A DNA stretch of 64,000 nucleotides from Candidatus Acidulodesulfobacterium acidiphilum (GCA_008534395.1 SHMQ01000001.1:170255-234254), one strand, 5' to 3'; shown: positions 55,537-63,851, numbered from the stretch's first letter. The notes: generated from the sequence alone by a model not told the origin. Numbers and translations are program-made.

Positions 55537-55553
55537 TAGATTTCCGATATCTA
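55537..55553. promoter_or_regulatory. Operator-like palindrome TAGAT-N7-ATCTA before RIC gene
   Basis: Five-base arms; the same 17-bp frame as 54356-54372 (AGAT-N7-ATCT). Its centre is about 28 bp upstream of the RIC ATG; the other is 25 bp upstream of the Rrf2 ATG. Confidence 0.55.
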
Positions 55554-55589
55554 TTTCCATCTTTGTGATTTTATTATCTCTAATTTGGA

Positions 55590-55754
55590 ATGTTTAATAT
55601 ATGATTTTTGTCACATTAATAAAATAAATAATTTTAAAAAATAAAAAATGCGACAAAGTCGGAACGATTACTCTTTTTCGCCGCTTTATTTTATTTTTAT
55701 CGTTCAGCCGGCACACCCCCGGACGATAATAGAATAAATAAAGCGGCGTTTTTT
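55590..55754 (+). ncRNA. Possible small RNA ending in a long stem-loop and U-run
   Basis: The stem-loop (CGCCGCTTTATTTTATT 55679-55695 against AATAAATAAAGCGGCG 55733-55748, inner stem ATCGTTC/GGACGAT) is followed by TTTTTT (55749-55754). It reads as a rightward terminator, yet upstream is only divergent DNA (the RIC gene points left). So a short transcript starting around 55590-55650 is plausible. The loop CCGGCACACCCCCGG may form an inner hairpin. Start not determined. Confidence 0.4.
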
Positions 55755-55840
55755 ATTTTATTGAAATTCGTTTTATGCAGATTCTCCCTAATGCATTTTT
55801 ATATTTAAAATTAAATCGTAAAATAGCTCCTTCAATAATA

Positions 55841-55896
55841 TTGTTACGAAAATTTAACATAATTGTAATAATCTTGTAACATTTGTTTGTTAGAAT
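55841..55896 (+). promoter_or_regulatory. Pho-box-like array with -10 of the porin gene
   Basis: Seven-base units in 11-bp phase: TTGTTAC (55841), ATTTAAC (55852), TTGTAAT (55863), TTGTAAC (55874), GTTTGTT (55885), each separated by 4 nt. TAGAAT (55891-55896) lies 10 bp after TTGTAAC, the usual place of the -10 in PhoB-activated promoters that lack a -35. Confidence 0.6.
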
Positions 55897-55957
55897 AAGT
55901 ATGGAAACGGAAAAATATATTAATTAAGCAACTTAAATTGAAAGAGAGGAGGAAGTC

Positions 55958-57514
55958 ATGTACGAAATTAACGAGACACAAAAGACTATGCGCTTGAACA
56001 TGTTGCCGACATTTATATTTGCAACGGCCGCAGTCCTTGCATTAGTCTTTGCGTTCAGCGGGGCAGGGAAGGCTTACGCATCGGGAGCGGCCCTTTACGA
56101 AAACCCCAACACCGGCGAAATATTTTTAAAGCCGGGACCCGGCAGGGTAAAAGTAGGACAGAGCGTCATCAATCAGCTGTTAAAACCGAACGCAAAAAAG
56201 ACGACGGAGCAGATTAAAAATTTAAAAACTACCGAAAAGAAACTCGAGACTTCGCTTAAAACCGTCAAGAGTCAAACGCTTCCTGCGTGGACTAAACATG
56301 TTTCATTAGGCGCATTGATTTATATGGGTTACGGTTATTATACTCAGACGGGATTAACGGAAGGTTCGATGCAGCTTGAAGAAAATCCGCCTGCAAGCGG
56401 CAATAACGGCTATAATGCATTTAACGTGAACAGGGCGTACTTAATATTCCTGTATCATCAGGACAACTGGTTCTTAAAAGTTACGCCGAATTTTTTCAAA
56501 ACGAATAATTCCGGATCTACCGGCGGAAACCAGTATTTCAGGCTTAAATACGCATTTTTGCAGTTCAATCATGTTTACGATGCAAACGGTTGGACGGTTA
56601 ACCTTAAAGCAGGGCAGTTTCCGACCCCTATGGTCGCATGGGAAGACGGCTTATTGGGTTATCACGTCGCGGAAAGAACCCCGTGGGGTTTCTTAAACGT
56701 AACCTCTACACAGGCGGGACTCGGCGTTTCCGGCAAATACAGGTCTAACGGAAGGGTTTACCTTGCATATAACGCTGGTTTCTTTGATAACGCCGCATTT
56801 CACGCCAACGAAACGGTGGACCAGAAATCTCCTCAGGCAAGATTAACTATTTATCCATTAGGAGCGGATTCCGGTTTAAACGGACTCAGCATCAGCGGAT
56901 ATTATGCCTGGGCTGAAGACAATTCAAGTTTTGGAGATGCCGCTATAGGTCCAAATACCAACAGTCCAGAAACAAGAGTTTCGGCGGTATTAGATTATAA
57001 AACGCCGAACGCAAATATCGCACTGCAGTACGATTATGCAATAAACCACGTCGTGGAACCGGGCGCAGGCGAAAGCGGGGATAACGACAGTTATTGCGGA
57101 ATAGAATCGGACGTTTACGGTTGTTACACATCCAGCACTATGCCGCCAATAACAAGTTTATACGACGGTCATAACGTCGAACACGGTTACGACGCTTTCG
57201 GATACTACAATATTCCTAATACGAGATTTGGAGTTTTCGGGCTTATACAGAGATATTATTATGAGGCTACAAATTACAATACTAACGGCGATTCATTGAC
57301 CGGCGGCAATCCTTTCGATTTTCAGAGAAGCGTAGCCGGCGTCGCTTACCGTCTCAATAAACACGTAACGCTTACCGCCGACTGGCAGAACTACCAATTT
57401 TTAAATGCCAGCAATTATAGAAGTTTAGCTTCGACAAGTACGCAATATTTAGAATACGGCCAGTGGATGGGGCAGACCAACGCCTTTTTCATGCAGGCAA
57501 GGATTGCATTCTAG
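55958..57514 (+). CDS. Outer-membrane porin (OprO/OprP-like)
   Basis: 518 residues. Signal peptide: hydrophobic core about residues 18-36 ending AYAS; then a short coiled coil (residues ~85-110, TEQIKNLKTTEKKLETSLKTV) as in Opr porins, then beta-barrel with aromatic and alternating strands ending in RIAF, the C-terminal Phe used for outer-membrane insertion. Strong ribosome site GAGGAGG. The Pho-box-like promoter supports a phosphate or other anion porin; the ligand is inference. Followed by a good terminator. Confidence 0.8.
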   Translation: MYEINETQKTMRLNMLPTFIFATAAVLALVFAFSGAGKAYASGAALYENPNTGEIFLKPGPGRVKVGQSVINQLLKPNAKKTTEQIKNLKTTEKKLETSLKTVKSQTLPAWTKHVSLGALIYMGYGYYTQTGLTEGSMQLEENPPASGNNGYNAFNVNRAYLIFLYHQDNWFLKVTPNFFKTNNSGSTGGNQYFRLKYAFLQFNHVYDANGWTVNLKAGQFPTPMVAWEDGLLGYHVAERTPWGFLNVTSTQAGLGVSGKYRSNGRVYLAYNAGFFDNAAFHANETVDQKSPQARLTIYPLGADSGLNGLSISGYYAWAEDNSSFGDAAIGPNTNSPETRVSAVLDYKTPNANIALQYDYAINHVVEPGAGESGDNDSYCGIESDVYGCYTSSTMPPITSLYDGHNVEHGYDAFGYYNIPNTRFGVFGLIQRYYYEATNYNTNGDSLTGGNPFDFQRSVAGVAYRLNKHVTLTADWQNYQFLNASNYRSLASTSTQYLEYGQWMGQTNAFFMQARIAF

Positions 57515-57553
57515 ACTCTTGACTTAATAGCTTTTCTCTCTAGCACCTCCCTG

Positions 57554-57583
57554 ATACCCGCCCTAAAAAGCGGGTATTTTTGT
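57554..57583 (+). terminator. Porin terminator
   Basis: ATACCCGC (57554-57561) pairs with GCGGGTAT (57570-57577), followed by TTTTTGTTTT. Confidence 0.85.
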
Positions 57584-57592
57584 TTTAAAATT

Positions 57593-57655
57593 TGATATAA
57601 TCAATATATGTTATTAATAAAAAAAAGGTATCTGATTTATTTATTTTCTTACTTC
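57593..57655 (+). repeat. TGATATAAT plus degenerate GGTGTCAG repeat
   Basis: TGATATAATCAA (57593) precedes AAAGGTATCTGATTTATTTATT (57624 on), which parallels 61511 (AAAGGTGTCAGATTTATTTATT) at most positions. A 39-codon ORF at 57608-57727 crosses it but shows no family and is probably chance. Confidence 0.4.
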
Positions 57656-57721
57656 ATTAAACTTAATAAGTATTTTACCACGTATAAAAAAAGTATCGAC
57701 ATTACAGAGGAAGTTTCTATG

Positions 57722-58171
57722 TTATAGGTTCGTTAAAGCCTTATTATCCCTGTATTTAGACCATGATATTTTCTGGTCTAACATAGATATTTTTGAAAAT
57801 CTTTTTCTGAAAGAAATTATTTTACCGATAGAACTTTCGGACATACCTATATCCGCCGCAAATGTTATATTTTGCTTTAAAAGATAGAAACCTAGGTCGT
57901 TAAGCCTTTCTATAAAACGTATTATATTTTCGCCTATTAGCCAATACAAACGGGGGTCGGCTTTCTTCTTAGAACGCATAGTGGCTTCCGACAGCAATCC
58001 TCTTATATCGCCTAATAAAATCGTATAGTCGGTTTCGATAAAACTTAATTCCCGCCTAATATTTTTAGTCTCATCGTTAAGCTTATCAATCGAAGTAGCA
58101 GCTTTGTATCTACCTGTGAGTTTATCTTTTATTATTTTTAAAGGAAATTTTTCTTTTGTTTTTTCTTTCAT
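57722..58171 (-). CDS. YhcG/DUF1016 N-terminal-like DNA-binding protein, partner of GHKL ATPase
   Basis: 149 residues. LYWLIGENIIRFIERLNDLG, then MSESSIGKIISFRKRF and ISWSKYRD align with the N-terminal helical domain of YhcG (DUF1016) proteins (YWxIGxxI...; ...SxRNLxxMRxF; ...WSH). The C-terminal PD-D/ExK nuclease domain of full YhcG (about 350 residues) is absent, so it may serve as a DNA- or protein-binding subunit. Its start overlaps the ATPase stop (ATGA, 4 bp), so they are coupled. Basic N-terminus (KEKTKEKFPLKIIKDKL). Confidence 0.6.
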   Translation of the reverse strand: MKEKTKEKFPLKIIKDKLTGRYKAATSIDKLNDETKNIRRELSFIETDYTILLGDIRGLLSEATMRSKKKADPRLYWLIGENIIRFIERLNDLGFYLLKQNITFAADIGMSESSIGKIISFRKRFSKISMLDQKISWSKYRDNKALTNL

Positions 58172-59715
58172 GCTTCTTTTCCCCAGTCCGATAAAAAGCG
58201 GTTTATAAATGCTTGCAAAGATTTTTGTTCTTGCAGATAACCCGATAAGACAAATGCGGTTGAAACGACGATATGGTATTTCTCTCCGCCGCTTTTTGCA
58301 ATTCTTTTGAAAGCCGGATGCTCATTATTTATCCAGACCGTTCCTTCTTCTATTTTCCCTAATTCGTTCAAATCTTTATTATCGTAAAACCCGATCATTA
58401 ATCCGGGCGGCTTTCTTTTTCCTTCCTGCGGCAGTCCGTTATTTAGTTCGCCGATATCTAAGTTCGGGAGACCACCGTTTTCGTTTTCTCTATTTTTTGC
58501 ATTTTCTTCCGCTTTGCCATCATTAACATCGTGGTTTATAGCAGTTTTTTCGAGATTTTCCTCAACGGCTGTTCCTGATTCCGAAGCAGATGTATCGTCT
58601 AAAACGCCGATAGTGGCTTCGAATTTTTTTCTTCTGCCGAGCAAAGGATCTAATTCGGGAAAATCGTTAAGCATATTATCGAGAATCCCGCGAATTTCTT
58701 TTTCCAAAGGACGCAATTCTTTTGCGGGTTTTTCTCGTGATTCGTTTATTTCGCCGAATTCTTTTAAAATAGGTTCTATAACTTCCTGAACGGCTTTGCG
58801 GTAGCGGTAATATTTCTGAAGGCTTGCCGTATCTTTTAAAAAATCGGCTTTATTGGTGGTTAAAATTAACGAAAGACCCGGCATTTCTACTACTCCCGAT
58901 ATATAATCCGGATTTTTTGCAGAAATTCCCAGCCAGTCCCATCCGTGTTTTATGACTTTTCCGCAAGTAGATATCGCTACGCCCCTTTTTTCTTCGTCGA
59001 GCGGTTCTTTATATTTTCTGACGAAACCTACCCCGACGGGTTTCCCCTTTTTTCCGAAATGGATTTTAAAGGCATTGCTCTTTTCGAACTGCATCATTTC
59101 GGATAAATTTATTTTTTCTTCATTAACGTAAAAATTTATGCCGTTTTTATAAATAAACCTTAAAGCAGTTTGAAAAGTCGGATCAAGTATTGTATAAAAA
59201 TGTTTTTGAATAGTTTTCCTAATAAACTCTGGGTTAAGCAGTTCGGAATGATTTGATTTAAAAAATATCGATACGGCGGTTCCGTGATGTGGATTAAGCA
59301 ATTTTGAATCGGTCGATGCCGGCGTTATATATTTCCATGGTGCCTTTTCATCGTTTTCGAGTTTCCATCTTGTTGCGCCGCGGAAATTTCCGTTTGCCGT
59401 TTCCGTAATAACTTCTTTTGCTATAAGCAGGGATAATTTTGCGCCGACGCCCGCAAAACCGATGCCCATGCCTCTGGTCTTTGTCGTCGACGCGATATTG
59501 TGATATCCGTCCAATTCTTTTTTATTCATTCCTTTTCCGTTATCTATAACGGTCAGGATATATTTTTGAGAATCGACGATAAACCTTATATCGCTTGCAT
59601 GAGAATCGAGCGAATTAGCGACGAGTTCTGTAACGATAACTTCTTCCTGCGGGAAAGGATAGGAATCGCGTATATCTTCCAACAGATGATGTAAATTTAC
59701 CTTTGTTTCGCCCAT
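58168..59715 (-). CDS. GHKL (Hsp90/MutL/histidine-kinase fold) ATPase
   Basis: 515 residues. Bergerat motifs: N box ELVANSLDSHASDI, G1 VIDNGKGMNKKELDG, G2-like MGIGFAGVGAKLSL. The central part resembles a transducer-like domain; residues ~370-440 (SASESGTAV to GKRKPPG) are low-complexity linker. C-terminal ~80 residues are compact (EKYHIVVSTAFVLSGYL). Role unknown; the pairing with the small gene downstream suggests a two-gene module, possibly DNA-acting or defensive. No transposon or RM genes adjacent. Confidence 0.8.
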   Translation of the reverse strand: MGETKVNLHHLLEDIRDSYPFPQEEVIVTELVANSLDSHASDIRFIVDSQKYILTVIDNGKGMNKKELDGYHNIASTTKTRGMGIGFAGVGAKLSLLIAKEVITETANGNFRGATRWKLENDEKAPWKYITPASTDSKLLNPHHGTAVSIFFKSNHSELLNPEFIRKTIQKHFYTILDPTFQTALRFIYKNGINFYVNEEKINLSEMMQFEKSNAFKIHFGKKGKPVGVGFVRKYKEPLDEEKRGVAISTCGKVIKHGWDWLGISAKNPDYISGVVEMPGLSLILTTNKADFLKDTASLQKYYRYRKAVQEVIEPILKEFGEINESREKPAKELRPLEKEIRGILDNMLNDFPELDPLLGRRKKFEATIGVLDDTSASESGTAVEENLEKTAINHDVNDGKAEENAKNRENENGGLPNLDIGELNNGLPQEGKRKPPGLMIGFYDNKDLNELGKIEEGTVWINNEHPAFKRIAKSGGEKYHIVVSTAFVLSGYLQEQKSLQAFINRFLSDWGKEA

Positions 59716-59735
59716 TTGTGTTTCTTTGCCGGCAT

Positions 59736-60095
59736 TTATTTTAATGAATTAAGGTAATAAGCAATATATTTAACCTGTTTATTTGTTAAAATTTGCGAAC
59801 AGTATGGATCCATTCTGCAGCTTCTAATTGCCTTTTCCGTCTGCTTAAGCGAAAGATTTTTATTTCCCCAACCGGCAAGCGTTACTATATTGTCGATTCT
59901 TTTTCTTTTAACGAAAGAATGGCAGCGGATACACCCCGATTTTATAACAATTCTTTTGCCTTTTAATATATTAAGTTTACGGTTGGTTCTAACGAAAGAC
60001 TTCTTATGTAAAGCAAAACTATTTTTAACTAAGATAAATAAAAATACGGTAAAGAATAAAAAAGAAGTTAATAAAAATATTTTTCTGATAGTCAT
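59736..60095 (-). CDS. Small membrane-anchored c-type cytochrome
   Basis: 119 residues. N-terminal hydrophobic segment (FLLTSFLFFTVFLFILV, about 8-24), heme motif Cys55-Ile-Arg-Cys58-His59, probable axial Met95 in SCRMDPYCS, and a class I-like C-terminal helix KYIAYYLNSL. Two extra Cys (93, 99) could form a disulfide. Located in the periplasm; redox partner unknown. Very Lys/Arg-rich. Confidence 0.85.
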   Translation of the reverse strand: MTIRKIFLLTSFLFFTVFLFILVKNSFALHKKSFVRTNRKLNILKGKRIVIKSGCIRCHSFVKRKRIDNIVTLAGWGNKNLSLKQTEKAIRSCRMDPYCSQILTNKQVKYIAYYLNSLK

Positions 60096-60205
60096 TTAAA
60101 ATCTCCGTTTAAAGTTTTAATTTTATATAACTTTTATATTATAGCATCCAGATGAATATTTTCAATTAAAACTTATATATTCTTTTTTGTTGTTCTACCA
60201 ACATG

Positions 60206-60660
60206 ATAATGTCACTTATTACCAAAATAATAATGTCACCTTTAAGGTAATGCTATAAAATATTCTCCTGTAATTATTCTATGGGGAGGATACAATGGCA
60301 AGGGACATTATCATGGCGACGCGAACAGAGCTAAACAGACTGCACGTAATTAAAAAGATTTTAGAAGGCGGCATTACGCAAGCCAAAGCGGCGGAACTGC
60401 TTTCGTTATCCTTAAGGCAGGTAAAAAGATTAGTTAAAAAAGTAAAATTAACCGGCGATGGTGCGGTCGTGCATTCCTTACGAGGAAAACCTTCGCATAG
60501 GAAACTTTCGGACGAGGTTAGATTAAAAGTGTTAAATCTATATAAAGAAAATTATACAGACTTCGGACCTACGCTATTTTCCGAAGACCTCTCTGACAGT
60601 CAAACAATTGATGGAATTGTTATTAAAAATCCGTTTATTGTCGATAAAATAAGCAAATAA
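60206..60660 (+). mobile_element. Truncated ISNCY-family insertion sequence
   Basis: The left end has two ATAATGTCAC copies (60206 and 60230), then a good ribosome site and a 121-residue ORF (60295-60660): MATRTELNRLHVIKKILEG, a HTH with QAKAAELLSLSLRQVKRL, then GDGAVVHSLRGKPSHRK and YTDFGPTLFSEDL. This is the N-terminal third of ISNCY-type transposases (about 430 residues). The remaining ~20 residues (SDSQTIDGIVIKNPF) do not fit, so the catalytic domain is gone and another sequence is joined. Confidence 0.75.
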
Positions 60661-60702
60661 AAGCATATTAAATGTTAAAGTCGTTTGTTATCATTAAAAG
60701 CG

Positions 60703-61134
60703 TCAGCGTTTATTTATTTGTTTTATTAACGATTGCCTTATTTTATCAATAGTTTTTATAAATTTGCGGGCAATTTCTACAGCTCTTTTTGCCTCAGGCT
60801 CGGTTACTTCCGAAAAATCATCATAGTCTGCTTCATTTCTTAAAGACATTAATTCCTGGTATATTTTTCCGGTTTCAAGATTAACCGCTTTGTCTTTTAC
60901 GAAATGAAGCGAAAACATGGTTTTGACGCCGTCGTGTTTCGCAGGATCAATACCTTTTAAAATAAGCAGTGACCTTGCGGCATGATATACGGAATAGTAG
61001 CTTCTGTTTGCCGATGTTTTAAATCTCTTGGATTTTAGGTTAAATAAGGCATCTTCAAGCATTTCATTTGATTTTTGAAATCTTAAATCAGATAATGCCG
61101 TTTTTTCGTCACGGGTTAATTCCATATAAAACAA
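60703..61134 (-). CDS. HEPN-domain protein
   Basis: 143 residues. SKRFKTSANRSYYSVYHAARSLLILKG and LRNEADYDDF mark a UPF0332-type HEPN. The His of RX4-6H is not present (RNEADYDD), so RNase activity is uncertain. Overlaps the MNT stop (26 bp). A MFYMELTR start or the Met4 start are both possible. Confidence 0.8.
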   Translation of the reverse strand: MFYMELTRDEKTALSDLRFQKSNEMLEDALFNLKSKRFKTSANRSYYSVYHAARSLLILKGIDPAKHDGVKTMFSLHFVKDKAVNLETGKIYQELMSLRNEADYDDFSEVTEPEAKRAVEIARKFIKTIDKIRQSLIKQINKR

Positions 61135-61447
61135 CTCCGTCTTTTTTAATGTTTTGATAAAAACCTGTTTTAAATCTTTTGTTATTATTAAATGAATGCA
61201 ATGGAACTATTGTTACGGAAAATGGGATACCTGTTTTAATTTCTTCCTCATAAAAAATATCGTTTATAAAAGAAATTTCCTTAAGCGATTTTTTACCTAC
61301 GACTACAAGAACGTCCATATCGGAATCTTCCGAAAAATCGCCCCTTACCCGTGAACCGAAAGCCGTGACGCTCATTATATTGCTTCCTGCCTCGGTTTTT
61401 ATTTTGTCTATAATTCTTTTAAATGAATCGGTTTCATATGAATACAT
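61109..61447 (-). CDS. MNT-domain nucleotidyltransferase
   Basis: 112 residues. GSX10DXD exact: Gly31-Ser32, Asp43-Met-Asp45 (FGSRVRGDFSEDSDMDVLV). Partner of the HEPN gene downstream. Family members AMPylate the HEPN partner. Distinct from the MntA-HsdS fusion at 17998. Confidence 0.85.
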   Translation of the reverse strand: MYSYETDSFKRIIDKIKTEAGSNIMSVTAFGSRVRGDFSEDSDMDVLVVVGKKSLKEISFINDIFYEEEIKTGIPFSVTIVPLHSFNNNKRFKTGFYQNIKKDGVVLYGINP

Positions 61448-61507
61448 ATAATTATTTTATCATAATTCAACAATAAAAGTGTTGCGTAGTGAAAAAGAAA
61501 TTTCGTT

Positions 61508-61576
61508 TTTAAAGGTGTCAGATTTATTTATTCTTTTACTCCCGATTGGGTTTACGGGCAAATCAACCCGACTAAG
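61508..61576. repeat. REP-like GGTGTCAG element with inner GGGTT/AACCC stem
   Basis: AAAGGTGTCAGATTTATTTATT begins at 61511; GATTGGGTT (61543 on) faces AATCAACCC (61561-61569). Third member of the set with 30664 and 57624. Confidence 0.45.
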
Positions 61577-61631
61577 AAGAAAATTAAAAGCATTTATTTT
61601 CACTTACATTCTCCATTTTTATTTTTAAATC

Positions 61632-61640
61632 TGATATAAT
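61632..61640 (+). promoter_or_regulatory. Extended -10 giving a leaderless start
   Basis: TG-N-TATAAT ends 6 nt before the ATG at 61647; no Shine-Dalgarno. Transcription should begin at or within 1-2 bases of the ATG. Confidence 0.55.
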
Positions 61641-61646
61641 CAAGAC

Positions 61647-62585
61647 ATGTTTTACGATAATTTTAATAAAGACGGCGGTCTTAGTTTCGGAATAAATACC
61701 GATTCGTTTTTCGGCATCGGGTTCGGGCTTCTCGGAGATAATAATCCTGGTCGCCTGCAAGCATCGTTCGACGGTTTCTTTAATCTTTTAGATTCGTATA
61801 AAATAAGAAATATCGAGATAAATACAGAGATAGAGCAGTTAAACCCCGGTTCTTTGCAAAAATTTATTCTTCCTTCTATAAACGCTTTTTCTTCAAATTA
61901 TTCAAAATCTTCAAAATCACCGCTCCCCCTTTCCGTTTCTATCCATCTTCCTTATCTTCAGCTTAATCCGGCAAGCCCTTTAGAAGAGTACAGGCGGGTT
62001 TCCGTTAAAGCGATTGTTGAGGCAATAAATGCCTGTCGGGGGTTGGACGTTAAAAAATTCGTTATTCATCTTACTTCCGAATTTGAAGATTCAATTATGT
62101 TTTTTCCTATCGAAGAAAAAGCAAAAAAGGTTTTAATCGATATTGCCGTCCGTCAGGCAAAGAAAAGCATGTCCGATATATTAAAAGAAACTAAACTGAC
62201 GCCGGAAGTTTTTGCTTTAGAAAATCTTGAAGTTTTCCCGTTCGATTATCTATATCCGATAGTCGAAGAATTAGGTATATCTGTCTGTTTCGATATGGGA
62301 CACTGGGGCTTAAACGGTTTTATGCCGGAGGATTTTCTAAAAAAATTCAGCATTAACCGAATAGGCGAAATACATATTCAGGATATGTCGGAAAAAAGAA
62401 CCGACTTAAGAACCACAATAAGAAACGAACATAGACCGCTGGGAACCGGCATTTTAAACCCCGCCGGATTTTTCAGTTCTCTTATCGGGAACGGGCAATT
62501 TTCCGGACCTTTGATAATAGAAAACAGGTCTAAAGAAGATTTAATTTCTTCTTTAGACTATTTGAGATCAGGTAATTTTATATAA
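61647..62585 (+). CDS. Sugar-phosphate isomerase/epimerase-like TIM barrel
   Basis: 312 residues of the AP-endonuclease-2 superfamily. Probable metal ligands lie in FALENLE, CFDMGHWG, EIHIQDMS and LIIENR. The family isomerises sugars or cyclitols. Followed 8 bp later by an MFS sugar-type transporter, so both may serve one catabolic path. Substrate unknown. Confidence 0.8.
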   Translation: MFYDNFNKDGGLSFGINTDSFFGIGFGLLGDNNPGRLQASFDGFFNLLDSYKIRNIEINTEIEQLNPGSLQKFILPSINAFSSNYSKSSKSPLPLSVSIHLPYLQLNPASPLEEYRRVSVKAIVEAINACRGLDVKKFVIHLTSEFEDSIMFFPIEEKAKKVLIDIAVRQAKKSMSDILKETKLTPEVFALENLEVFPFDYLYPIVEELGISVCFDMGHWGLNGFMPEDFLKKFSINRIGEIHIQDMSEKRTDLRTTIRNEHRPLGTGILNPAGFFSSLIGNGQFSGPLIIENRSKEDLISSLDYLRSGNFI

Positions 62586-62593
62586 TATCCTGA

Positions 62594-63844
62594 ATGAATA
62601 TCTTTAAAAATTCAAGAAATCCATCTATTCAGCCTGTTCGCTTCTTCACCGCGCCCCTTCTGCTTTCTTCCGCCGGAATGTTTTTGGACGGTTATTCGTT
62701 AACCGTAATCGCATTCGCTATAATACTTATCAATCCTTATTTCCGCCTGAATACTTTAGAGTCCGGTTTAATCATAGCGTCAGTAGTGTTAGGCAGTATA
62801 ATAGGTGCATTGCTGATAGGATATTTCAGCGACGTTTTCGGGAGAAAATCGGTTTATATTTTAAATATGGCAGTTTTTGTTATATCGGGCATCGTATCTG
62901 CATTGTCGGTAAATTTTATAATGTTATTTTTATCCCGCATTGCTTTGGGCGTTGCGGTCGGAGCCGATTATCCGGTATCGAATTCATATATTGCTGAAAC
63001 TGCTCCCGAGGCGTTAAGGGGCAAGCATCTTTCTTTTGCAGGACTGTCGTTCGGCATAGGTTCGATATTTTCTTCTTTAACTGCGGCGGCTCTTTTTCCT
63101 TTCGGACCCGAAATGTGGCGTTTTATGCTCGGTATCGGCGTAATTCCGGCATTCGTAGTAATGTTTTTAAGAATTTCAATGCCCGAATCGGCAAGATGGA
63201 TAAATGCAAAACGCATTAAAGAGAAATATAAAAAAAATAAATTATATATAGAAGGAATGTTTTCCAAGGCGCATATAAAAAATACTCTGCTGTATTCTTT
63301 TATCTGGTTTTTATATGATATCGGGGCATACGGCATAGGGCTTTTAATTCCGTTAATCTTTAAAAAAAGCGGATTTATTTCAAACGAAGAAAATGCGCTT
63401 ATAACCTCTTCAATTCTTTTAACAGGCATAGCAAGTTCCGCAGTTGGGCTTTTAAATATCGATAGAATCGGAAGAAAAAATATACAGCTTGCCGGTTTTG
63501 CGGGAATGGGCATTTCCCTTTTTCTTATTCCTTACTTTTACGGCACGTTAGCCGGTCTTACAGCCGTAATTTTTATTGCCGAAATTTTTAATTCTTTAGC
63601 GTCTTTAACGGTAGGGATTTTTCCCGCCGAGCTGTCGCATACGTCTTTCAGGTCGTCCGCTTACGGATTTTCGGCAACGGCGGGCAAAATAGGAGCGGTA
63701 TGCGGAGTTTTAATAATGACGTATTTCGTCGGGAATAATAAAGATTTAGGCTATTACGCCGTAGCAGGTTTAATATCGGCAGCCTTTTTCCTTTCTTTTT
63801 TTCTGCCGGAAACGGGAAATAAACGGCTTGACGAAATTAAATAA
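62594..63844 (+). CDS. MFS sugar/organic acid-type transporter
   Basis: 416 residues, 12 TM. Motif A: GYFSDVFGRKSVYIL and, in the second half, LNIDRIGRKNIQL; GADYPVSNSYIAETAPEALRGK is typical of the sugar-porter group. Coupled to the epimerase (8 bp gap; TATAAT 62581-62586 lies 7 nt before the ATG, which could also give a leaderless start). Confidence 0.88.
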   Translation: MNIFKNSRNPSIQPVRFFTAPLLLSSAGMFLDGYSLTVIAFAIILINPYFRLNTLESGLIIASVVLGSIIGALLIGYFSDVFGRKSVYILNMAVFVISGIVSALSVNFIMLFLSRIALGVAVGADYPVSNSYIAETAPEALRGKHLSFAGLSFGIGSIFSSLTAAALFPFGPEMWRFMLGIGVIPAFVVMFLRISMPESARWINAKRIKEKYKKNKLYIEGMFSKAHIKNTLLYSFIWFLYDIGAYGIGLLIPLIFKKSGFISNEENALITSSILLTGIASSAVGLLNIDRIGRKNIQLAGFAGMGISLFLIPYFYGTLAGLTAVIFIAEIFNSLASLTVGIFPAELSHTSFRSSAYGFSATAGKIGAVCGVLIMTYFVGNNKDLGYYAVAGLISAAFFLSFFLPETGNKRLDEIK

Positions 63845-63851
63845 TAAGAAG

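Noticed and set aside
57608-57727. 39-codon plus-strand ORF after an extended -10
   Set aside because: Its sequence overlaps the degenerate GGTGTCAG repeat and shows no family; probably chance.
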